Source: Aestuariibius violaceus
Lineage (GTDB): Bacteria > Pseudomonadota > Alphaproteobacteria > Rhodobacterales > Rhodobacteraceae
Direction of reading: 5' to 3'
Assembly (NCBI RefSeq): GCF_040779325.2
Contig: NZ_JBFONT020000001.1
Span: 868,001-932,000, forward strand
DNA length: 64,000 nt
Position 1 is the stretch's first letter. Every line of letters begins with the position of its first letter. Shown piece after piece: positions 8,801 to 16,003 of the stretch. The notes under the pieces are model-generated. The model made no database searches. It was given only the letters and a program-made list of their open reading frames with translations, and was not told the origin of the DNA. A program made the translations under genes and the position numbers.

Positions 8801-9832
8801 ATGGCAATCGCGGATGTGACGGTGCGGGGCGCGGGGATTTTTGGCCTGTCGGTTGCCTATGCCTGTGCATTGCGAGGCGCCTTCGTGCGTGTGGTGGATC
8901 CGGGTGGCGTGGCTGCGGGGGCGAGCGGGGGGATCGTGGGCGCATTGGCGCCGCACGTGCCGGAGAACTGGAACCCGAAGAAGGCCTTTCAGCTGGAGAG
9001 CCTGCTGATGGCGGAGGGGTTCTGGGCGGGCGTTGCGGAGCGCTCGGGCAAGGATCCGATGTATGCGCGGACGGGGCGGGTTCAGCCCTTGGAGGATGTC
9101 CGGGCGGTTGAGCTGGCACGGGGCCGGGAAGCGGGGGCGGTGGAGCTGTGGCGGGGCGAGGCGGCGTGGGAGGTGGTTTCCGAAGCGGGCCATTGGGGCC
9201 CCCCGTCGCCGACCGGGTTTTGGGTGCGCGATACGCTTTCGGCCCAGATCCACCCCCGGCGAGCGACGGAGGCTTTGGCCGGGGCTTTGCGGGCGTTGGA
9301 TGCGAACATTCTGGAAGAGGCGCCGGGAGGCGGTATCGAGGTTTGGGCGACCGGGTGGCAAGGATTGCTTGAGCTTTCGGAGGAATTGGGTCGTCCGGTC
9401 GGGAACGGCGTGAAGGGACAGGCGGCCTTGCTGAGGTATGAGGCGGGGGCGGTGCCTCAGCTTTATGCAGACGGGTTGCATGTGGTGGCCCATGGGGATG
9501 GGACGGTTGCCGTGGGCTCCACGAGCGAACGGGACTTTGAGGATGTGTCGGTCGATGCGAGCGTCGAGGATGTGATCGCGCGGGTTCGGGCGGCGGTTCC
9601 GGTTTTGCGGGAGGCGGAGGTGATCGCGCGCTGGGCGGGCGTGCGGCCGCGGGCGCGGAGCCGGGCGCCGATGCTGGGGCGGCATCCGCAGAGGGACGGG
9701 GTTTTCATTGCCAATGGCGGGTTCAAGATCGGCTTCGGGATGGCGCCTTTGGTGGGGGAGGTGATGGCGGATTTGGTTCTGGAGGGGACCAGTCGGATCC
9801 CGGAAGGGTTCCGGGTCGAGGATAATCTGTGA
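8801..9832 (+). CDS. FAD-dependent DAO-type oxidoreductase (possible stand-alone MnmC C-domain)
   Basis: A 343-residue flavoprotein with an N-terminal Rossmann FAD motif (VRGAGIFGLSVAYACALRG, first Gly about residue 10), GASGGIVGALAPH, and a C-terminal WAGVRPRARSRAPMLG segment followed by NGGFKIGFGMAP. This is the layout of D-amino-acid-oxidase-like enzymes, including glycine oxidase and the MnmC oxidoreductase domain. The ATG at 8801 is preferred because GGAGGGCC lies just upstream. The divergent mnmD neighbour suggests it could remove the carboxymethyl group of cmnm5U-tRNA, but a D-amino acid or glycine oxidase role is equally compatible. Confidence 0.8.
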   Translation: MAIADVTVRGAGIFGLSVAYACALRGAFVRVVDPGGVAAGASGGIVGALAPHVPENWNPKKAFQLESLLMAEGFWAGVAERSGKDPMYARTGRVQPLEDVRAVELARGREAGAVELWRGEAAWEVVSEAGHWGPPSPTGFWVRDTLSAQIHPRRATEALAGALRALDANILEEAPGGGIEVWATGWQGLLELSEELGRPVGNGVKGQAALLRYEAGAVPQLYADGLHVVAHGDGTVAVGSTSERDFEDVSVDASVEDVIARVRAAVPVLREAEVIARWAGVRPRARSRAPMLGRHPQRDGVFIANGGFKIGFGMAPLVGEVMADLVLEGTSRIPEGFRVEDNL

Positions 9833-9833
9833 G

Positions 9834-9899
9834 GCCGGGCGGACGACTGCGTGCCGCTGCGCGTCACGACACCCGCCCGGCCCGGCCTTCGTCGGGCGG
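9834..9899 (+). other. Two mutually exclusive GC hairpins ahead of the VOC gene
   Basis: GCCGGGCGG (9834-9842) can pair with CCGCCCGGC (9873-9881). The same middle strand can instead pair, as CCGCCCG (9873-9879), with CGGGCGG (9893-9899). The block starts right after the oxidoreductase stop and ends about 20 bases before the VOC gene start. There is no T tract, so simple intrinsic termination is not evident. It may be an intercistronic structure or a switch; function is not shown. Confidence 0.4.
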
Positions 9900-9921
9900 T
9901 GCGCTATAGAAGGAGGGGATG

Positions 9922-10320
9922 ATGCCGAAGGTAACGGGGCTTGACCATCTGGTGCTGACGGTCGCGGATATCGACGTGACGGTGGCGTTCTACGAGGATC
10001 TTCTGGGGATGCGGGCGGAGATCTTTTATCCGGCCGATGGCTCTACCCGCGTGGCGTTGGCCTTCGGGGCGCAGAAGATCAACCTGCACGAGGTGGGCCG
10101 GGAGTTCGAGCCGAAGGCCGCGAAGGCGACGGCGGGGAGCGCGGATTTGTGTTTTCTGACAGAGACTTCTCTGGACGAGTGGCGTGTGGCCTTCGATGCG
10201 GCCGGGGTGGCGATCGAGGAGGGGCCTGTACGGCGGACGGGAGCCGCAGGGCCGATCCTGTCGCTCTATGTGCGGGATCCGGATGGGAACCTGATCGAGG
10301 TGTCGGTGCCGGCCGACTAG
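9922..10320 (+). CDS. VOC/glyoxalase-fold protein
   Basis: A 132-residue single vicinal-oxygen-chelate domain protein. The N terminus reads GLDHLVLTVADIDVTVAFYEDLLGM and the C terminus DPDGNLIEVS, giving the paired His and Glu metal ligands of the glyoxalase/bleomycin-resistance fold. INLHEVG in the middle supplies another metal-ligand candidate. The fold covers glyoxalase I, dioxygenases and resistance proteins, so the reaction cannot be assigned. Of two adjacent ATGs I chose the second because AAGGAGGGG then has acceptable spacing. Confidence 0.88.
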   Translation: MPKVTGLDHLVLTVADIDVTVAFYEDLLGMRAEIFYPADGSTRVALAFGAQKINLHEVGREFEPKAAKATAGSADLCFLTETSLDEWRVAFDAAGVAIEEGPVRRTGAAGPILSLYVRDPDGNLIEVSVPAD

Positions 10321-10334
10321 GGTCTAGACCCTAG
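10317..10334. repeat. 18-bp perfect palindrome holding both convergent stop codons
   Basis: CTAGGGTCTAGACCCTAG reads identically on both strands. Its left end supplies the TAG stop of the VOC gene and its right end supplies the TAG stop of the convergent FMN reductase gene. With no loop bases it is an unlikely transcription terminator by itself; it may simply be a compact way to end two genes. Confidence 0.85.
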
Positions 10335-10861
10335 ATGCGGGCGCGCAGGTTCTCCATCAGCTGGCCGAGGAACTTGACGGCGTTTTCGTCCTTGAGGCGG
10401 CCGGTGTCATCGAAGGCATTGCCGGAATTCGCGATCATGACCTCGGGTCCGGTCAGGACGTCGGCGCCGAAGGGGACGAGGCAGAGGCGGAGGGAGAATT
10501 GCGAGCGTTCGCCGCCTGCGCGGCCTGCGGCGGCGGACATGATGGCGGTGGGCTTGCCGGCGAAGGGGCGGCCCTTGGTGCGGCTGATCCAGTCGAGCGC
10601 ATTCTTCAGCACGCCGGACAGGGCCTTGTTGTACTCGGGCGTGGAGATCACGACCGCGTCGGCCCCTGCGATCTGGTCGGCGAGGGTCTGGACGGCGTCG
10701 GGGACGCCTTCGGCCTCTTCGAGATCGCCGTCATAGAGGGGGAAGCGCAGGTCAGCCTGGATCAGCTCATCGGGGGCGAAGAGGCGGGCGGCCTCGGCGG
10801 CGAGCAGGCGATTGGTCGAGGCCTGGCGCAGCGCGCCGGCTATGGTGACGAGTGTGGTCAT
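10331..10861 (-). CDS. NAD(P)H-dependent FMN reductase / flavodoxin-fold quinone reductase
   Basis: A 176-residue flavodoxin-fold protein. GALRQASTNRLLA near the N terminus binds the FMN phosphate, and TPEYNKALSGVLKNALDWISR is the signature of the NADPH_FMN_red (ArsH/YieF/ChrR-like) family. It probably reduces flavins, quinones or soft metal oxyanions in the cytosol; the substrate is not visible. It is divergent from the ThDP enzyme gene, 97 bases away. Confidence 0.92.
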   Translation of the reverse strand: MTTLVTIAGALRQASTNRLLAAEAARLFAPDELIQADLRFPLYDGDLEEAEGVPDAVQTLADQIAGADAVVISTPEYNKALSGVLKNALDWISRTKGRPFAGKPTAIMSAAAGRAGGERSQFSLRLCLVPFGADVLTGPEVMIANSGNAFDDTGRLKDENAVKFLGQLMENLRARI

Positions 10862-10958
10862 GGAAGCTCCTTTACCGGGAATTTTTTAGCGCCCGGAAGG
10901 GGTTGGACAAGGGTGCGCGGCAGGGTCATGGTGCGGCGCGAGCCGAGGGAGGACAGTT

Positions 10959-12608
10959 ATGCGGCATGGTGGGCAGATCCTGGTCGATCATCTGACGGCA
11001 TTCGGGGTGAGCCGTGTCTTCTGTGTGCCGGGGGAAAGCTTTCTGGCGGCGCTCGACGGGCTTTACGAGAACGGGATCGAGACGGTTGTTTGCCGCCATG
11101 AGGGCGGGGCGGCGATGATGGCCGAGGCGCAGGGGAAGATGACCGGAGCGCCGGGTGTGGCCTTTGTGACAAGGGGCCCCGGGGCGTGCAATGCGTCGGC
11201 GGGCGTGCATGTTGCGCGGCAGGATTCGACGCCGATGGTGCTGTTCGTGGGGCAGATTGCGACCGGCGACCGGGACCGGGAGGCGTTTCAGGAGGTCGAT
11301 TACCGGGCGATGTTCGGGCCGCTCGCCAAGTGGGTGGCGGAGGTGGATGAGACCGAACGGCTGCCGGAATACGTGGCGCGGGCGTTTCGGGTGGCGGTCG
11401 CGGGGCGTCCGGGGCCGGTGGTGCTGGCATTGCCGGAGGATGTGCTGAGCGGGATGGCGGAGGTGCCGGACCGGGCTGTGCCGCCCCCGGATGCTGAGGT
11501 TGGGCTGGAGGCTGCGGCGGAGCGGATCGCAGGGCGGCTGGCCAAGGCGGAGCGGCCAATGATCGTGGCGGGCGGACCGCTGTGGTCGGCGCAGGCGGCG
11601 GCGAATTTGGCAGCCTTTGCAGAGGCTTGGCAGCTGCCTGTGGCGGTGGGGTTCCGGCGGCAGGATTACATCGACAACCGGCATCCTTGTTACGTGGGCG
11701 ACCTGAATGTGGGGGTCAATCCGCGGCTGGCGGCGCGAATGAAGGAAGCGGATCTGCTGCTGGTTCTGGGGTCCCGGCTGGGGGATATCGAGACGGGCGG
11801 GTATCTGCGGCCGGCGCCGGGAAAGGCGCCGGCAGTCATCCACATCCATGCCGGGGCCGAGGAGATCGGACGGGTCTATCCGGCGGAGATGGCGCTTGTC
11901 GCTCGGGCGGAGCCCGCGCTTCGCGCTTTGGTGCAGGTGGCACCGCGTCGGTCCTGGGAGGCTTGGAGGGCGGCGGCACGGGCGGATTACGAGGCGTGGA
12001 TTGCGCCGCAGGAGACCCCGGGCGATCTGAAATTAGAAAACGTTATCAGCTGGTTATCGGATCACCTGCCGGAGGATGCGATCCTGACGAACGGGGCCGG
12101 GAACTATGCGGCGTGGCTGCATCGGTATTTCGTCTACAAGCGGTTCGGAACGCAGCTGGCGCCGACCAGCGGGTCGATGGGATTCGGGTTTCCGGCGGCG
12201 ATTGCGGCGTCGCTGGAATACCCCGAGAAAACAGTGGTTTGCCTTGCCGGGGACGGGTGTTTCCAGATGACGCTGAACGAGGCGTCGACGGCGGTGCAAT
12301 ACGGCGCCTCGGTCATCGTGCTGGTCGTCAACAATGGGCGCTACGGAACGATCCGGATGCATCAGGAGAAGACCTATCCGGGACGGGTGAGCGGGACGGA
12401 TCTGGCGAACCCGGATTTCGCCGCCCTGGCAAGGGCTTATGGTGGGGCGGGCTGGAGTGTCACGCGGGACGCGGACTTTGCCGATGCGTTTCGAGAGGCC
12501 GAGGCGGCAGAGGGTCTGCGGGTGATCGAGCTGCAGGTCGACGCGGAGGCGTTATCCACAGGTCAGAGCCTGAGCGCTGCGCGGGAGCAGGCGTTGCGCG
12601 GGGCCTGA
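10959..12608 (+). CDS. Thiamine-diphosphate enzyme, acetolactate synthase large-subunit-like
   Basis: A 549-residue three-domain ThDP enzyme. The N-terminal PYR domain holds the catalytic Glu (CRHEGGAAMMAEA, about residue 48), the middle FAD/DHS-like domain begins around residue 190, and the C-terminal PP domain carries GDGCFQMTLNEA with the following asparagines (VVNNGRYG). It lies alone without an ilvN regulatory subunit, so it is probably a catabolic or sulfo-/oxalyl-type relative and not the biosynthetic IlvB; the substrate is open. It faces the FMN reductase gene. Confidence 0.88.
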   Translation: MRHGGQILVDHLTAFGVSRVFCVPGESFLAALDGLYENGIETVVCRHEGGAAMMAEAQGKMTGAPGVAFVTRGPGACNASAGVHVARQDSTPMVLFVGQIATGDRDREAFQEVDYRAMFGPLAKWVAEVDETERLPEYVARAFRVAVAGRPGPVVLALPEDVLSGMAEVPDRAVPPPDAEVGLEAAAERIAGRLAKAERPMIVAGGPLWSAQAAANLAAFAEAWQLPVAVGFRRQDYIDNRHPCYVGDLNVGVNPRLAARMKEADLLLVLGSRLGDIETGGYLRPAPGKAPAVIHIHAGAEEIGRVYPAEMALVARAEPALRALVQVAPRRSWEAWRAAARADYEAWIAPQETPGDLKLENVISWLSDHLPEDAILTNGAGNYAAWLHRYFVYKRFGTQLAPTSGSMGFGFPAAIAASLEYPEKTVVCLAGDGCFQMTLNEASTAVQYGASVIVLVVNNGRYGTIRMHQEKTYPGRVSGTDLANPDFAALARAYGGAGWSVTRDADFADAFREAEAAEGLRVIELQVDAEALSTGQSLSAAREQALRGA

Positions 12609-12695
12609 TCGGCGCGGGTTTTCCGCGTTGCGGCCTCAGTTTTGCCAGACAATCCTCCTAACAGCAGCATCGTTGTTTCCTTTGGAGCATCGGAC

Positions 12696-13556
12696 ATGGA
12701 CAAGGCTCTACCACTCATTTTCATATTAATCCTTGCGGCAACGGGCGGTGGGTACTTCTACCTGCAGCAACAGACCGACGTCATCACGGGCGTGCAGGTC
12801 GCTGCCGGCCTGCGGGAAGATGATGGGTCGGAGAAGGAGCGGCCATCGCTGTGGTCGCGGGTGTCGGGACTTTGGACGACCTCGGCCGAAGAGGCGCTGA
12901 TGGAACCGCTGCCTGCGGTTGCAGGCTGGGACATGACGCCGATCGAGAACCCGTGGACGGTGCGGACGATCCGGCTGGACGGGTCGATCCCGAATGACGA
13001 CGAGTTCCTGCAGGAAGCCGTGGCCGGGACCCGGCCGGAATCGCGGGACGTGATCCAGTTGAATCTGAAGCTCAACATGAACTGGGCGAATGGCGACAAT
13101 CAAAAGCTGAGGAATAACGGCGAGTTACGTGCGGCTGCCAATTATGCCCGCGACGACAGCCGGTTCAACGTTCTGCTGGAGAAGAAGGTCATCGAGGAGC
13201 AGCCGGAGGCACAGGGCGGCGAGGTGAACCTGCCGGTGCATCCGCTGGCTCGCATCCTGCTAAACGATGAGGTGGAGCAGGCGGAGCGGAACATGGAGGC
13301 GACGTTCAAGATGCTGTCCGCCCTCGATAAATCGCAGGAGCGGACCGTTGAGATCGACGGGATCGAGTTTCGCGAGCGCAACTTTTCGAAGCGGAACGTG
13401 CAGCAGGCCGTGCGAGGCCGGACGGTGCGGCTGATCGGTTTCTTCAACGAGACCTATCTGCTGACCGTCTGGGGTGACGGAACTGAGGAAGACGCGGTGG
13501 AGCTGATCCAGGCGCTTGGCCTGCACGAGATGCCCCAGTTCGCGGAAAACCGTTAG
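12696..13556 (+). CDS. Hypothetical membrane-anchored protein
   Basis: A 286-residue protein with one N-terminal hydrophobic segment (ALPLIFILILAATGGGYFYL, residues ~4-23) followed by a long hydrophilic domain, probably periplasmic. Nothing enzymatic is recognisable. The C-terminal half contains RTVRLIGFFNETYLLTVWGDG, which looks like a beta-rich segment. I used the ATG at 12696 since the helix then starts at residue 4; the frame is open from 12642. It overlaps the convergent cobO stop by four bases. Confidence 0.7.
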   Translation: MDKALPLIFILILAATGGGYFYLQQQTDVITGVQVAAGLREDDGSEKERPSLWSRVSGLWTTSAEEALMEPLPAVAGWDMTPIENPWTVRTIRLDGSIPNDDEFLQEAVAGTRPESRDVIQLNLKLNMNWANGDNQKLRNNGELRAAANYARDDSRFNVLLEKKVIEEQPEAQGGEVNLPVHPLARILLNDEVEQAERNMEATFKMLSALDKSQERTVEIDGIEFRERNFSKRNVQQAVRGRTVRLIGFFNETYLLTVWGDGTEEDAVELIQALGLHEMPQFAENR

Positions 13557-14161
13557 AACTCAACACCCTGCTGGGCCTTGATGCCGGCGCGGAAGGGATG
13601 TTTGACAAGCTCCATCTCGGTGACGAGATCGGCGGCCTCGATCAGGTCCTCATGGGCATTGCGACCGGTGAGGACGACATGGGTCATGGGCGGTTTGTGA
13701 TCGCGCAGGAAGGCCAGAACCTCGGCAATGTCGAGGTATCCGTAGCGCAGCGCGATGTTGATCTCGTCGAGGAGGACCATGCGGTTGGTCTCGTCCGCGA
13801 TCAGTTCCTTCGCCTTGGCCCAGGCGGCCTGCGCCATCTCGGTGTCGCGGGTCTTGTCCTGGGTTTCCCACGTGAAGCCCTCGCCCATCGTGTGGAACTG
13901 GCAAGCGTCTGAAAACTTGGCCAGAATCAGGTCACGCTCGCCCGTGGACATGCCGCCCTTGATGAACTGGACGACGGCGCAGGGCATGCCGTGGGCGATG
14001 CAGCGGAAGATCATGCCGAAGGCGGCGGAGGATTTCCCCTTGCCCTTGCCGGTATGGACGATGATCAGGCCCTTTTCGCCCGTCTTGGTGGCCATGATCT
14101 TGTCGCGGGCGGCCTTCTTCTTGGCCATCTTGGCGGCGTGGCGGTCTGGGTCATCGGTCAT
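13553..14161 (-). CDS. cobO: Cob(I)yrinic acid a,c-diamide adenosyltransferase
   Basis: A 202-residue enzyme of the CobA/CobO/BtuR P-loop family that transfers adenosine from ATP to the cobalt of corrinoids. The Walker A is HTGKGKGKSSAAFG, and later motifs are VVQFIKGG, LLDEIN and VLTGRNAHEDLIEAADLVTEM. The Lys-rich N terminus (AAKMAKKKAARDK) is common in alphaproteobacterial CobO. It sits apart from the other B12 genes in the window. Its upstream region contains one copy of the ~190-bp repeat shared with ispH. Confidence 0.95.
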   Translation of the reverse strand: MTDDPDRHAAKMAKKKAARDKIMATKTGEKGLIIVHTGKGKGKSSAAFGMIFRCIAHGMPCAVVQFIKGGMSTGERDLILAKFSDACQFHTMGEGFTWETQDKTRDTEMAQAAWAKAKELIADETNRMVLLDEINIALRYGYLDIAEVLAFLRDHKPPMTHVVLTGRNAHEDLIEAADLVTEMELVKHPFRAGIKAQQGVEF

Positions 14162-14220
14162 CGGCGTCCTCCGTTCCCCGGGGAGGATAGGGCGGTGTTG
14201 CGCCGGGTGAAAGCGTTACC

Positions 14221-14402
14221 GGATCGTGACGGGGCCGGGCCGAAGGATTTCGGCGGGGCAACGCGAATCGGCTGTTAATGCTGGTTGTATCGGGATTTCA
14301 GGCTGCGGCTTTCCGTCAGCATCGCGTCGGACTCTTGTCGGACATTTGGCCGCGAGACGCGTGGTAACGGACCGCACGGTCAGAGGTAGGTGCAACGGTT
14401 AG
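14221..14402. repeat. Imperfect ~190-bp repeat, copy A (upstream of cobO)
   Basis: This fills most of the 313-bp gap 14162-14474, where I see no gene. Blocks match the gap upstream of ispH in the same order and orientation: GGATCGTGA (14221), GGATTTCGGCGG (14245-14256), GCGAATC plus GCTGTTAA (14263-14278), CATTTG (14343), then a GG(T)TAACG-type block near 14363 and GTGCAACGGTTAGG at the end. The spacing between blocks differs by small indels. In both places the element begins 60-70 bases upstream of a minus-strand start codon. Confidence 0.6.
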
Positions 14403-14474
14403 GTCGTTTTCTGACGCTCAAAAGGAAACAGAGCACGCATTCAGGAGGTCATTGTTTTCGCGAGTCTCGGACGG

Positions 14475-14690
14475 TCAGAAGGCCCCGTCGCTTGCGAAGA
14501 GAGCGACGACGGCGAGGAGCGCGGCGAGGACGAGGGAAAGCGCGGTGATCTGCAAGACGATCCCGAACGCGCCGAGAGCCGCGGCGACAAGCGTGATGGC
14601 CGCGAGTGCGGCAAGCTTGATCGGGCCGGGGACCCTCGCGAGGCAGAAGCGGGCGCTGTGCGGGCGGCGGGTCTGGGGGAGGCGGATCAT
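14475..14690 (-). CDS. Possible small two-helix membrane protein
   Basis: The open frame encodes 71 residues: a basic N terminus (MIRLPQTRRPHSARF) then two hydrophobic stretches (LAALAAITLVAAALGAFGIV and ITALSLVLAALLAVVALF). No family recognised. The frame can also start at 14771. The Shine-Dalgarno region is weak for either start. The hydrophobic pattern and the lack of a better frame support a gene, but it could be chance in GC-rich DNA. Confidence 0.4.
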   Translation of the reverse strand: MIRLPQTRRPHSARFCLARVPGPIKLAALAAITLVAAALGAFGIVLQITALSLVLAALLAVVALFASDGAF

Positions 14691-14847
14691 GGGCACTCGT
14701 CCGAAACTGTTGGGTAAGATCAGTTTTGAGACGAATTGGGCGGGAGTGAGGACCGGGCTGGGCGGCCTCATGCCGTTTCCGTGCCGGGGCGCCGGTGGGA
14801 GGCGTGATTGCCGCTATGGGCGGGGATTGTCGCGCCGCGTGAAACGG

Positions 14848-14880
14848 CCGGCCCCTGGATAGAGGCCCAGCCGGGGCCGG
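14848..14880 (-). terminator. GC-rich hairpin after the lipoprotein gene
   Basis: CCGGCCCC (14848-14855) pairs with GGGGCCGG (14873-14880) directly beyond the lipoprotein stop codon. The minus strand continues with CCGTTTCAC, so there is no strong T tract. It is a plausible weak terminator or 3' end protecting hairpin. Confidence 0.45.
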
Positions 14881-15405
14881 TCAGCGGTAGTTAACCGTGA
14901 CCTCCGGGTAGGTGTAGACGTCGCCCTCCTGGTCGGGGATGCCGCTTGCGGCAAGGGATCCCAGGAAGCCGCCGATTGCACCGCCGGCGGCCTGCCGGTT
15001 GGCTGCGGTCTGGTTGAAGATCGCGGCTGTCACGGTTTCCTCGCGGTCGCCATAGCGGCAGCTGACGCGGAAACTGGGGGATTGCGGCCCGTAATTCGGC
15101 ACGACGATCGTGGCAGGCGTGGTGATGCTGGCCTGGTAGAGGGTGTTGTCGATGGTACAGGGGATGCCCGTGAGCTCGCCCGAATTGCCGCCGCCGGTGC
15201 GGTCGAAGGCGCGGATTTCGACGCTGGTCTGGCCGCGGAAATCCGGGACGACGGCGCCGGGGCGGCGCAGGCCCGCATACACGTCGAGGCCGCGCGCCGT
15301 GCTGGTGTTCTTGGCGGTGACGGGGACGGGGGGCGTGGTGATATCGGCCTGTTCGCAGGCGGTAAGCGCCGTGAGAGCAAGGGCGGAAATGACAAGTCGC
15401 TTCAT
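14881..15405 (-). CDS. Putative lipoprotein, function unknown
   Basis: A 174-residue protein with a lipoprotein signal: MKRLVISALALTALTAC, with the lipobox LTAC making Cys17 the lipidation site. The mature part includes a disulphide-capable pair (CTIDN, CRYGDREE) and an AGGAIGGFLGSLAASG glycine-zipper-like segment, which in other lipoproteins can be membrane-interactive. No enzyme motif is visible. I start at 15405 because the signal sequence begins there; the frame is open to 15513 with no leader-like sequence. Confidence 0.75.
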   Translation of the reverse strand: MKRLVISALALTALTACEQADITTPPVPVTAKNTSTARGLDVYAGLRRPGAVVPDFRGQTSVEIRAFDRTGGGNSGELTGIPCTIDNTLYQASITTPATIVVPNYGPQSPSFRVSCRYGDREETVTAAIFNQTAANRQAAGGAIGGFLGSLAASGIPDQEGDVYTYPEVTVNYR

Positions 15406-15727
15406 GGAAGATCCTATTGAAATCGCGGTCTTGGTTTGGGCGTGCGAGCGCCCCGGGCTGGTCTTGGCTTGTCCGGCGCCGATGGACGACTGGGGCCGCG
15501 CTGCCTGTGGCATCTTTGCGCGGCGCTGTTGCCGAAATGCCTTATGCGCTTGTGCTTATGGCCGGCGCGGCGCGGTGCGGCTTGATCGAGACGGCGTTTC
15601 GGGGTGGGAGATGGGAGAGAGGTTTCTGACGAATGGTGGCCTGTCCGGCAATATTGCGGCCGGATGGAACAAAAGGCGGATCTCGATGCGTTTGCGGATC
15701 GGGGACCGGATAAGGAAGGGTGATACG
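15406..15727. other. Intergenic gap, no convincing gene
   Basis: Between the lipoprotein start and the short + frame at 15728 I see no supported gene. Several overlapping open frames exist on both strands, but none has a ribosome site or protein-like composition. This stretch must hold the promoter of the lipoprotein gene (minus) and of the + transcript that ends at the terminator at 15857. Confidence 0.5.
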
Positions 15728-15796
15728 ATGCGACTGTTCAGCTTGGTGATGCTGTTTTCGTATTTTGGTATTGCGGCGCTCGCGGCTGGTTTCTGA
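15728..15796 (+). CDS. Possible 22-residue hydrophobic small protein
   Basis: The frame MRLFSLVMLFSYFGIAALAAGF is one hydrophobic helix after a short basic start. It is preceded by GGAAGGGTGATACG, a good ribosome site at proper spacing, and followed 60 bases later by a strong terminator in the same direction. This supports either a small membrane protein or a leader/small RNA transcript. I know no family for it. Confidence 0.45.
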   Translation: MRLFSLVMLFSYFGIAALAAGF

Positions 15797-15856
15797 GACC
15801 CCGCGATATGCCGGTCCCGGCGGCGGGATCGTTTGTGAATTCGGATGAGTGAGAGG

Positions 15857-15887
15857 CGCGCGGCTGAGGCGGCGCGTTTTTTCTTTT
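15857..15887 (+). terminator. Rho-independent terminator of a short + transcript
   Basis: An 8-position stem (15857-15864 with 15869-15876, one G-G mismatch) closes a TGAG loop and is followed by TTTTTTCTTTT. It points in the + direction although the flanking annotated genes (lipoprotein and cobN) are on the minus strand, so it ends an otherwise unannotated + transcript. Confidence 0.85.
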
Positions 15888-16003
15888 GGGGTGAGCGGTG
15901 TCTTAGACATCGTCCGGTGGACGGTTTCTTTGTCGGCACTCACCCCCGGCGTGTCCGCCGGGCGGTACGTTTGGGCAGGTGTAAGCGAGCAGGTTGAAGG
16001 GCG

